A stretch of 64,000 nucleotides of DNA from Anoplopoma fimbria (lineage: Eukaryota; Chordata; Actinopteri; Perciformes; Anoplopomatidae), in NCBI RefSeq assembly GCF_027596085.1, contig NC_072453.1:10907106-10971105 (forward strand), read 5' to 3'. Positions 54,389 to 64,000 of this stretch are shown here, piece after piece. The translations under genes and the position numbers were made by a program. The notes under the pieces are model-generated. The model saw only the letters and a program-made list of their open reading frames with translations, was not told where the DNA came from and did not search any database. The first letter of the stretch is position 1. Every line of letters starts with the position of its first letter.

Positions 54389-54830
54389 TTAACCCTTCGC
54401 TAAGTCCCGTCCATTGAACGTCTAGACTCTCCTGTAGCATTGGCCACAGACTTTCACTGGTTTCAGATGTTCTTCGTGTTCTGTCTGGTTTGGTGGATTT
54501 GGATCTCGTCGTGGTTAAACGTTGTGTAATAGTGATACTCGTTACCCGGAGATATTGGAAGAAGATATACGTGTTCTTAAGCGTTAGTGGAGCTAACATT
54601 AGCAAAGTACGTTAGCACATCATCAGCTAGCATTAGCATTTCTACGCCAAGATAGCTTATAAAGGTATACTCATTGTAGTTTCATTGTCTTCTGTCTGAA
54701 TCTCTAGGTGATGTACTGGTTAACTTTTACACTCTAGCTTCTATCTTTATCTTTTTAATCTGTTTTCATCAAGCTTTATCCTTCAAACATTTATTGTAGA
54801 CACTTCCGTCTCTTTTTTCTTTGTTTTTCC
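54389..54830 (+). mobile_element. Dispersed element R4, copy 2 (inverted relative to copy 1)
   Basis: Starts TTAACCCTTCGCTAAGTCCC, the same terminal phrase as copy 1. It aligns with the reverse complement of 41177-40740 through TTTCAGATGTTCTTCGTGTT, GTGTAATAGTGATACTCGTT, AGCTAGCATTAGCATTT, TGTCTTCTGTCTGAATCTC and CTTTAATATGAAC-type AT-rich sequence. The far inverted end seen in copy 1 is not recognisable here, so the copy is truncated or decayed on its right side. It has no coding capacity; the minus-strand open frame crossing it (54258-54605) is incidental. Confidence 0.7.
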
Positions 54831-57189
54831 AACAATTTGATAATATTTCCGTTTAGAAGAGTATCCAGTACTGTTGATCCAGTTTCTCTTCGGACCACAA
54901 AATAACACTGGCAAACTTTTCTTGTTTTCACAGTTTGGTGTAGAATAACTTGACTAGTCTGCACACGACGAGTCCTGAACTCAACCTCATCCAACACCTT
55001 TAATATGAACTATAACCCTGACTGAGAACCAAAGCTGACCGCCAAAAAATTCTGTTTGACTTCACTGATGCTCTTGTGTCAGAAATGGATCAATTTCCTG
55101 CAGCAGGTTCAACATCTGTGCAAAGATTTCCTGTCTGTTCTATCGGTTTGTCTTTCCATCTGCGTATATCCATGTTTCTCCCGTCCCAACTCTCTTTGTT
55201 CCCTTCCTTCTTCTTCTCTCCTGGAAACATCTCTCCGGTCGTTCCTGCCTTATTTCCCATCAGGACTAATCAAACCGCGGCGAGCCGAGTGTGACAAACA
55301 ACGACATAGTTTCATTATGGAGCTCAGCGCTGCTGTGCATCTCCAGGAGGAGCACGGCTCGGACTACCAGGAAGTGTTGTTATCCCCCACGGTGCACACA
55401 TCACCACGGGACCCGATCCTCCAGAGGATCCCTGAGCCGAAGCTGGGGACTCGCTGCACCACAGGAAACGCTGTTAGACTGTTTCAAACCAGCACTCACA
55501 GAAGTAATGCCTCAACGTGGAAGATCGCATTCTGGTTGTTCTGTTTATTCTTTGCTCTAGTAATCCTTAAACAATATCACCTCGTCTTGAACAGCTGCTT
55601 TTCTCAACACATTTAAAACTGATGCACAAGAGGATCTTTCAGTGCTGAAACACAGTTTTCACATTGGAACTAGTACTGGAAATTTCCTTCAGCATTATAA
55701 TTCTTATAATTGATTTTGCTGTATAGAAATTACTTAACTTCATACTTCTGTCTGACATTGCTCCCACATGTCAACGCACAAAAACTAATTTTCCACCACG
55801 CATTAAAATGCCAAGGTGTGAACATCACCTTGGAACGCATCCTGTTGACACCTGCTGAGACGTTCTCTATCTGACGCTCACGCGTGAACTAATAAAACTG
55901 TCGGTGATAGACGCGTTGCCAGAATCCGTCTCGGCGGTGCTCCAGGACGAGCGTGTGCGTGACCCGCTTTCTCTGCAGGAACCTTTTTCCCCCCCGCTGA
56001 CAGTGTGTGTCATCCCGTTTCACAATTGCTGCTCCAACAGAACATTTCATTTAGCAGATTCTTCTGCAGGGTTTTGTCTCTGCTGAGCTCTGAGTTCAAC
56101 ATAAGGAGCTGGTGAACGTTGCATTTCATTTAACGCACCTTAAGTGATCCGACTTTACATCTTCCTGCAACACTTTTGCAGCAATTATTGCTGTTGAATG
56201 TAACATCAGTTGATCTTTGCTTACACAATGTGCACCTGAGACTATTTAATGTTGTTAAATGAAACTATTTGAGCTCATTCCTGATGATTTCAACCTCTTA
56301 AATGCACCTCTGTTGATTCAGCAACACTCTTCTCTTATGTTTAGCAGAGTTCAGTGTGCTGCTGTCTCCTTTAACATCCATTACTCTTGTTGAACGTGCC
56401 TTTGGTTGATCTTTGCTTGCTGGATTTACATTCCGAACACTCCTGAGAGCATTAGTCCTCTTGAACGTGCACCGAGTTGATCCGACCCTGGCTTGCTTTC
56501 TATTTGTAGCATTTTTTAAAAGCTACCTTGTCCCCTCCTTGAACGCAGCCCGTGTGGAGGACGCATTTGTAGAGGAGGTCCACCTGTAACATGTTTAAAA
56601 AAACGTCCCCTGTCATCGAATGCGGAGGACGCGTGGTGACATGGGGGGGGCCGGGCGGGGCATATCACAGAGGATTAGCTCTTATTAGAGCTGAGTGCGG
56701 ACCATAATGCACCACAGGTGGCTGGCTGAGCGACCCGCCGGCGTTTGGCTCAGTGGATTAAGTGGATAGGAGGCCAATTATCGCCACATTCACACCAGAG
56801 CCAGCGCTCGGCCCGTGGGCGGCCCACTGTGTTCTCCTCCACTCGGAGGGTGAAACAAGGATGGAACAATGCTTGGCGGAGCTGAAACTCTGCTCTCGGC
56901 TGCTCGGATTCCACAAACGGCGACACAAAGGAGGGCGGCTAATTGTCGGCAATGAATGTGCTTTGCTTAAATGAAACAGTCGGCTGTTTCTTCACATTGT
57001 TAATTATGTTGGCGGCCTGATTTGTGTTTTGAATTTTGAATGGAAACATCAGCTTGATCTGCAGCGACACAGCGAGCCCTGATTTATTTGTCTCTTTTAC
57101 TTTTTTCTATGTAATTATGCAGAGTGAGATGATCACTGAATGGTTTTCAGGATGGATGCAGAATGGTATCTCATGTACCGTGTGATTCA
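54831..57189. other. Non-coding; GC-rich segment near 56530-56950
   Basis: The largest plus-strand open frame (55056-55616, 186 codons) ends in a hydrophobic stretch, IAFWLFCLFFALVILK. It has no family resemblance that I recognise and no visible promoter or splice context, so it is not called. The segment at about 56640-56950 is GC- and CpG-rich (GGGGCCGGGCGGGGC, GCCAGCGCTCGGCCCG) and could be regulatory. Confidence 0.4.
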
Positions 57190-57353
57190 TATCTCCCAAA
57201 GGGCTCACAACGCTGTCACCTGCTCCTTTTAACAGAGATTCTTTACTACCCGTATTAGAGGCTCATGACCCGACCAGGAGCCCATATGGGTCTAAAACGT
57301 GCTGCTGTTTTTAAAGGGACCCGATGACAGTGTTACGAGCCCTTTGGGAGATA
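57190..57353. mobile_element. 164-bp inverted-repeat element (MITE-like)
   Basis: The left terminus TATCTCCCAAAGGGCTC (57190-57206) is exactly mirrored by GAGCCCTTTGGGAGATA (57337-57353). Weaker pairing continues inwards for about 25 more bases (ACAACGCTGTCAC against GTAACACTGTCAT). The central part of about 80 bases is unrelated to known genes. Size, structure and lack of coding potential fit a miniature inverted-repeat transposable element. I found no clear target duplication and no second copy in the window. Confidence 0.65.
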
Positions 57354-58030
57354 GAAATCTCATAACCTGGATGGGGTAGATGTGAGAATGTGGATCTTAT
57401 TACGACGGTCACCACGGTATCCATAACACACCACACATGAGGACGTTTGCAGCTGAAACTCTAGTCAAAGTGTTCAGCTCTGATTAAATTCAGTGTTCTG
57501 CAGTTTGATGTGTAAAGTAACAACTAGCTCATGGATCAGTTTATTAGCTGATTGGCAGGAAGTGATTGAAGTCAAAAAACAAGCGAAATACTAAACAGTC
57601 TTTGGTTTCAGACTCATGAATGTGAGGGTTTTCTGGTTTTCCCTCATTGTAAATAGAATGAATCGCTGGGTTTTGACATTTGAAGATGTTGCTGTGGTTT
57701 CTAGGAAATTGTGATGGACATTTGTTTCCTTTTTCCTGCCATTTCATAAGCCCTACAGCCCATCAATTAATTGATCACCAAGCAGTTATCAGGCTTTGAC
57801 ATTTTATAATCTGAGACTTCACACTTTCACTGCACTGCATTTACCTGACGGCTGTAATTGAATTGCAAAGGAGAAATTAAAACGCAGTGTACAGTATGAC
57901 AGACTGTGACTGATAGACCGTGTTGTAGCTAACTCTAAGATAATGTATGTTTTATAAGCTAATGTATCAATTACTTTACAATAAGGAACAAATGGTTAAA
58001 AAAGCTACTTGAATTTTGACGTTTGAATTA
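57354..58030. other. Non-coding, no gene seen
   Basis: Unique AT-rich sequence. Confidence 0.5.
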
Positions 58031-58503
58031 TTGACTGTTTATAAGAAGTGGACGTAGTCATGGTGACGTCACTCATTGGTTACTGGACTGAAGCCTCGAG
58101 TTCTCTGTTTTGGCCGTTTCCATCTTGTTTTTTTTGCAACCGCTGAATATGAAGTGACCATATTTGGACTGAGGAGGAGTGACGTAGAGTCTGTGGTGTC
58201 GACCTGTCAATCAGTGTGTAGTCCCGCCCTAAAGCATACCCTGTTTTATGGTCTATTTGACTCTAAATGGACCATAATTTACTAAATGAACATCATGCTG
58301 TATTGAAGAAGACTTGAAACTAGAGATTGAGACCATAAACTCATGTTTACAATGTTTACTGAGGGAATAAATCAAGAGAGAAGTAGAGTCATTTTCTCAT
58401 AGACTTCTATACAACCAGAGGAGTCGCCCCCTGATGGACAGTAGAGAGAATGCAGCTTTAACACATGAAGCTTTGGCTTCACTTGGCAGAATCGTAGTTT
58501 GCC
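58031..58503 (-). repeat. Dispersed repeat R1, copy F (nearly full length, inverted)
   Basis: The longest copy. On this strand it starts TTGACTGTTTATAAGAAGTG followed by GACGTAGTCATGG. It contains the block CATCTTG..TTTGCAACC, GACCTGTCAATCAGTGTG and CCGCCCTAAAGCATACCCTG, the complete 171-bp core in reverse (58285-58455), and a diverged head (CAGAATCGTAGTTTG) near 58487-58501. A minus-strand family member, it defines a full length of about 470 bp. Confidence 0.9.
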
Positions 58504-61500
58504 AACTCATTTGATTACATTTCACCGCTGATGCACCTTGAGTAGTCAGGGAAAATCAGGAAGATCACAAAAGGCCGATTTTTCATTTCATTGACGGATC
58601 TTCCTTTACTCCGTTCGTCCAACATACAAGGACTGTATTCATCACAGACACCCTTTACAGCTTGCATTAAAGTACCTGACTTTGGCTTGTATTAGTATGT
58701 TCCTCCAGTGTCCACATTGAGCTCTGATCTGTACATCTGAACGGGCTAAGACAAAGCCTGGAGAGGTGGTACGTATTGCAGTGGAGACACTCAGAGCTGC
58801 AGTCACCACACCTGTTGAGTCCTGCCCCCCAAAAAATTGTTCCCAGGACAGAAAAGGCAATTATATTCACACTTTTATTATATGTGATCACAATGCGTTC
58901 CTGAACAACTCTGCAGGTTGTTCAATCTGTCCTCAATGTGTTTTGGTTTCATTTACATCTTTTACTTTTCTTGGTTTCTAAAACTATTCGATTGCAATCC
59001 AATGACCCAAAACACATTCTAATGCCCCGTGTATTGTATCGTGAATGAATAGTGGAGTAATTCAGGTGACGGTGTTTTACCTAAAAAAACGTTTTAAACT
59101 CAAGACATTTACTTTTCTTTCTCTTTCACTGCATCGCTGCTTGTACTGAAGCAAAAGCACTTCTGCTCCCGTCACATCTGATAGGACAGACGGGAACAAA
59201 ATGGATTCACTTACACACTGTGGGACCACTCAACTGCAAGAAAATCAGAAAAGAAAAAAAAAGTCAGAGCTTTATCCTAGTTCGGCGTATTTCACAGTCC
59301 AACAGAGCACTGGAGGGGAAACAGCCTGAGCTCAACTCTTTAAACTCCTCTGACATTCTCCATTTGAGTGGAGCTGGAAACTCTCTCCGCCCGGCGGGGA
59401 GGGTATCACTGATAAACGAGAGGTCAGCGCCGCCGCAGGGGTCGTGTAATGCTGCCTCGCGGAATCCCGCCACTGTGAATTAGTGTTTCCTCACGGAAAT
59501 GCCAACGAGCCGGACTGACTCCGCTGACCTTAAACGCAGCAGGAGGGCGCCAGGTGTCCCACGAGGGTCAGACAGGTGGATGTACCGAAATCACACCATG
59601 GATACCGTGGTGACCGAAACTATCCATCGTGGGTTTCAGCCTCCAGCAGGTTGAGTGAAGTTTATCCCAAAATAACGTCTCTATTTGTGAGCACTTCTTA
59701 AAAGAAAGTTTCAAAGTGCTTACGGGTAAAAAAAAAAATCACTTTTCCGCCTCACTGTATCTTAATGTCTTCTCTTTTCTTTTTTTGTCTGAGCGCTGGG
59801 AGGGTCTCTTTGGAGAGGCGGCTCACAAATAAAGATCTTTCTCTGAGGGAAGTGGGCTGGTGATCGTGAAGAAAAGCTGATGATGTAATGTGGAGGACAT
59901 TGTTAAGTGAGTGCAGGCAGGCTTTGTTAATGCAACTTGTTTCAGCACTTTTACTTCAAACTTTCTCCGTCTTTGCCTTCAGTGAGAATTTCTTACCTGA
60001 AAATCACCCCTAAGACTCAGATTAGATTTGGCTTTTAAATGATCATAACCAGAACCTCTGGACAGACTCATAACAATGAATCATGTTAAGTTGGTGATGA
60101 AAAGCTAGGATTTCTGCCATCTGAGCAGTATTTTTCAGCCATACCAGGCTTTGACAATATGATGAGATTAATGTTCAACATGATATTTGTTTGATAACGG
60201 TCCTCTAACAGACGTCAGCTGTTATAAATGTTGTACTTAATATAGTCTTGGGTTTTCTCTTTCTTTGTCCAGGCTTCACTTCATTATTGTAGAGGTTAAA
60301 AAGAAAGAAATAACATCATGCTAGAATATCTGATACTGTGATATTGTGGTGTTACATATTTTATTTATGGTGCTGTTAGATTGCTGCTAGACTGCTGTGT
60401 TTATACAGCTACTTGAGTGAGCATAGACTGTTTTCGACCACAGGGGAAAATGTTGCTTTTGAAAAGGCTGAACACCAACAAATATGGATGGGAACAGAAT
60501 AGTTCTTTAGATAAAAACATCCTCCGAATACATCTTTTTTCAAGACATTTGAAACAAGTACACAATACATACTTCACTCTTTTTGTCTTTTTCAATAGTA
60601 GAGAAGAGGAATAGAAGCCAGTGGACTAATGCACACAATGTTTCTCTGCGTTATCAATAGAAATAATTTGAATGTCAGCGTTATAAATAAAGCTTCAGAT
60701 TTTTCTTTACACATGAAGCTCTAACTCCAGCAGGAAAGATGTTCACTCATCAGCAAAACAAATATAATTTGCCTATTTTGAGATTCTGGTTATATACCAA
60801 ATAAAAAAGAACAGCCAGAAAATGTGAATCAAGTTATTTGTAAACTGTGTGATAAACAAGTTGGGATTAAAGATGGGAACATCACAAATCTTCTTAAAAC
60901 TCACCATCCACCACAGTGAGAAATAAACCTCCATCATTGGGGCTTTTAGCAAAGGAAACACAATATAAAGTTGATAGTGGAGAGACTGTATGAGGGCAGC
61001 TACTACCAGATGATTGATCTGAATTATTGATCCCAGCATGCCGTGTGTTTCTGCCTGGACGTTAGGGACACTTATGAGTATGGCAACATATGCGTCTCCA
61101 GACCATAGATATTTATATCAACGTGTGTTTCTCTATTTAGCTTTTGTTTCTTGAACTATTATTTTGTATATTGTTGTTTTTCTTAAAGCAAAAAACAATA
61201 TGACAATTATAGATATATTATGTTTACATCGAGGACGGAAGGTTAGTCAATCCTCATCTATAGCAGTGTCAGAATACAGTAACATAATGTTAACATGTGT
61301 TATCTTTGGTTTTCAAGACACTGAAAGACGTCTTTTCCTTCCAATAGAGGCATCAGACGAGGAAATGTGTATATGTGTTGTTTTGATTTCAAACACTAAC
61401 CATTATGGAAGCTGCTGCAGGATTTAAATGACTGATCTCTGTTGAAGCTTCAAACTGTTTAACCAGCTGAAGTGTCTTCAGGAGCAGACTCTACCAGCTG

Positions 61501-61613
61501 TGTGTCTGGAAGAGGCAGCTCGACTTGAAGAACACTCCTGCACGTACAGATCGGTTGCTCTGAAGGCGTCTCCAGTTGACAAACACTCTTTGTAAATGTC
61601 TCGCCTTGAATCT
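58504..61613. other. Non-coding, no gene seen
   Basis: Unique AT-rich sequence. Slightly more GC at 59330-59560. No exon, RNA gene or mobile element recognised. Confidence 0.5.
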
Positions 61614-61668
61614 TTTTTCTTCTTCTTCGTCTTCTCCGTCTTCGTCTTCTTCGTCTTTGTCTTCGTCC
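61614..61668. repeat. TTC/GTC trinucleotide tract
   Basis: TTCTTCTTCTTCGTCTTCTC and following units, the same composition as the larger tract at 33072-33383. Confidence 0.9.
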
Positions 61669-63720
61669 AGTAGATAATAGAAAAGCTGCTGTAAAGATGC
61701 CTTTTCATGTACGCAGCAGGGCTCTTGAGTTTATTAATCTTTCTACCAAGTAAACTTATAGACGCACATGGATGGAGGTGATTGGTTGGAGGTTTGACAG
61801 ATTGAATCTGAGAGAAAACAAGGTTTATGTTGCCAGCAAGAATAGAAGAATAAAAACGGCAGAGCTTCGCAGAGGTCAAACTCTTTTTTTCACCTTTTAA
61901 ATGTTTGCTTTACCTCTTTCTTTCTCTTTTCATCTTCCCAGTCTTGGTCGTCCTCCCTCCTCCCCTCTCTCTTGGCGGTGGCCGAGGTGGTTGACAGTAA
62001 AAGGCATAAATAAATGCAGGGCGCTGCAATTCAACCCAGGAGGGGGTCAAATGGACGGAGAGAGGAGGAGGAGGGTGATGGGAGGAGGAGGAGGAGGGAG
62101 CAGAGTTGGGGTTAAAGAGGAGATGATTAAGAGCAACATTCGTGGCAGATATCCACAGTGTCGACCTCAGTATGATGAACTGTCGGTCTGAACATTGGCC
62201 TCACTGATTAATCACTTTTTCATCTTCTTCACCCTCCAAACATGAGGACCGGCATCCTTTTAGTAGCCCTGCTCATTCTTTATAAAGCAATCATAGGTTG
62301 TGAATGCAACCTTTCAATTACAACCCATAATACGTAGCAATTAGTGGATAAAACATGCACAGCTGCAGACCTTCAAGCAAAACAATGGAGCAGGAGACAA
62401 ACAGTGGCATGTTTCATTGATTTAAGTGGTAAAGAAAACCAAAACCAATCAGTGACTGGTAATTATTTAATTGTCCCGTCATCAATGCCAAAATCCTTTA
62501 TTATAAGCCCTTTAAATGTCTGAATTTAATTCCCCAAACACCACATCATTTGTCAAATTTAACCTCTTCTTCTCCAAACATCTTTACCAAAGACCAGTTT
62601 GTGTCTTTTTTTATGTCAATTTAATATAGTGAACGATTAATTTGAGATCCAGCTCAGCACATATTATATAATATTGCAGTGCTTAGAACATTTTAATTGA
62701 ACTACATGACGACCATTTCCATGCGTTATTATGTCTCATAAGATGTTAGGGCAATTTTTCATCTTTATGCCATTTGTTACAAAGGTTTGGAGCTAAATTG
62801 AATAATTTTTATACCGTTTCAGAGTAATGTATATGGTCAAAAACACCTCTAACATACCACATGAAGACATCAAGACCTTGAGGAAGATCATAAAAGTGGA
62901 AGTACAATTAAGGTTTTGATAGCTTAATGCATGAAACACAAAAGACTTTGATTCCATTTGACTGTTCAGTTACTGGGACGTTTTAAGGTTAAAAAAAAAA
63001 AAAAAAAGGGGCGGAGTCCTGACACCTCAGTGCATTTCAGTCTGCATAACTCACAATCAATTTGACTGACAGCTGCCGAGCGTCTTCCTGCCTCAGGGAC
63101 ACTTCAGTCTGCCAACAGACACGCCGGTCTGCCAATAGGCATTTGGCTAAAAGGCAAGATCTGCACTGCGTTTATTGTCATGCATCAATCACCAAGCCAA
63201 AATCCTTCAAACCAAGGCATTAAACTGCTTATAATTCTGATTGTGAAAGTGAGGATTTATCCCTTACTGACCATCTTTGTTGATAACTGACAGACTGACA
63301 GAACATCCTTATTTGAATAAAAGTGGCGCACTTTAGGTTGAGCTAGACGGTGGCAACCACCATTAGAAACACCAACAGGCTGAGAGAGCCGTCAATCTCT
63401 ATAGGAATTCATAAAACCCACGTTACTGTGTTTTCTCATTGGGCCAGAGGAGATAAAGACACCAGAGAATCTTATAAATATTCAATATCAGAGGACCCTC
63501 AGATAATTATTTCACTGTTTATGACCATGAAGTTAAAATGTGGATTCAACAATAGAAGTTAGTTGTCACTTTGAATTTGGTTTGTTTTCTACCATCAGAG
63601 TTCAGTTCATCTTGATCATATATGAAGATGTATGCTGGGATTTTTTTTTCCCAGAAGACGGGGAGTTGGAGTAATGAGGGCGAACATGTGCGGAGGGGGA
63701 AACGTTTTCATTAGCGATAT

Positions 63721-63721
<1 letters not shown>
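61669..63721. other. Non-coding, no gene seen
   Basis: Unique sequence with a GGA-rich stretch at about 62064-62098 and an A-run at about 62991-63007. No gene recognised. Confidence 0.5.

Positions 63722-63768
<47 letters not shown>
63722..63768. repeat. (CA)n microsatellite
   Basis: About 23 uninterrupted CA units. Confidence 0.97.
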
Positions 63769-63770
<2 letters not shown>

Positions 63771-63785
63771 CTCAGTCGAGATGTC

Positions 63786-63905
63786 GTCATGTTTAATTAA
63801 TCGTAAAAACACGGAACCAACATCAACCCGACTTCCTGAATAGTGACCAGCGAGTCATGTTTAATTAATGTGTGTGTGTGTGACTTCCCTGAATAGTGAC
63901 CAGCA
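63786..63905 (+). repeat. Local duplication interrupted by a GT tract
   Basis: GTCATGTTTAATTAAT occurs at 63786 and again at 63854. GACTTCCTGAATAGTGACCAGC (from 63830) recurs from 63882 with one extra C. In the second unit a short GT run replaces the spacer TCGTAAAAACACGGAACC and following bases. Confidence 0.85.
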
Positions 63906-63908
63906 AGG

Positions 63909-63910
<2 letters not shown>

Positions 63911-63961
<51 letters not shown>
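63911..63961. repeat. (GT)n microsatellite
   Basis: About 25 uninterrupted GT units near the right edge of the window. Confidence 0.97.
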
Positions 63962-63964
<3 letters not shown>

Positions 63965-64000
63965 AAATATGTATCCTATGCTCAACATGCTCATCTATTA

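Noticed and set aside
54258..54605. 115-codon minus-strand frame
   Set aside because: Lies mostly inside the R4 repeat and is not shared as an open frame by the other R4 copy.
55056..55616. 186-codon plus-strand frame ending with a hydrophobic segment
   Set aside because: I recognise no family. A hydrophobic end is easily produced by T-rich sequence, and no splice or promoter context is visible. It would be reconsidered if a homologue or transcript existed.

Overview
This window looks like non-coding nuclear DNA from a teleost fish, most likely a percomorph. The evidence is very frequent, long (CA/GT)n microsatellites, a 5'-truncated L2-type LINE whose 3' end has the fish-typical TTTATATAGCAC / (TAA)n arrangement, a hAT transposase remnant, and several families of short dispersed repeats. 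There are no operons, Shine-Dalgarno sites, phage genes or CRISPR arrays. I found no exon that I could assign to a host protein-coding gene. The only recognisable protein-coding remains belong to transposable elements and are broken. The window is best read as a gene desert or the interior of a very large intron; the sequence alone cannot separate these.

Layout. 0-5 kb: a GC-rich edge, a 56-nt hairpin at 818-873, a perfect 77-bp tandem duplication at 1924-2077, and a dense cluster of CA and GT tracts at 4102-5049. 5-13 kb: the first copy of a dispersed repeat called here family R1 (5860-6073), two copies of a longer repeat R2 with piggyBac-like ends (7796-8440 and 11761-12517), and two copies of a short repeat R3 (9231-9400 and 9595-9735). 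13-20 kb: long GT/CA tracts, a CATCATCACCATCTTGGTTT-type minisatellite (13811-14272) and the second R1 copy (17511-17900). 20-23 kb: a CpG-rich segment, then the L2 LINE on the minus strand (21025-22270). 23-34 kb: unique sequence with GT tracts, a (TTCTTG)n tract, and a 166-bp GT tract followed by a 312-bp TTC/GTC tract. 34-41 kb: two R1 copies, a retroposon 3' end with a GAATT-type tail (37205-37483), a diverged repeat pair, a 52-bp palindrome (39015-39066), and a 637-bp element with inverted termini, R4 (40541-41177). 41-49 kb: mostly unique sequence, another R1 copy, and a hAT fragment inside a degenerate minisatellite with a perfect 49-nt foldback at its left junction. 49-64 kb: unique sequence, an inverted second R4 copy (54389-54830), a 164-bp inverted-repeat element (57190-57353), an inverted R1 copy (58031-58503) and terminal CA/GT tracts.

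The most interesting observation is in family R1. Five copies share a 171-bp core with no differences, and a sixth shares the 109 bp of it that remains, while the flanking parts of the same copies differ at many positions. No gene network can be described. Intervals marked as unique were read for exons, RNA genes and repeats. They may still contain regulatory elements or short exons that only comparative or transcript data would show.
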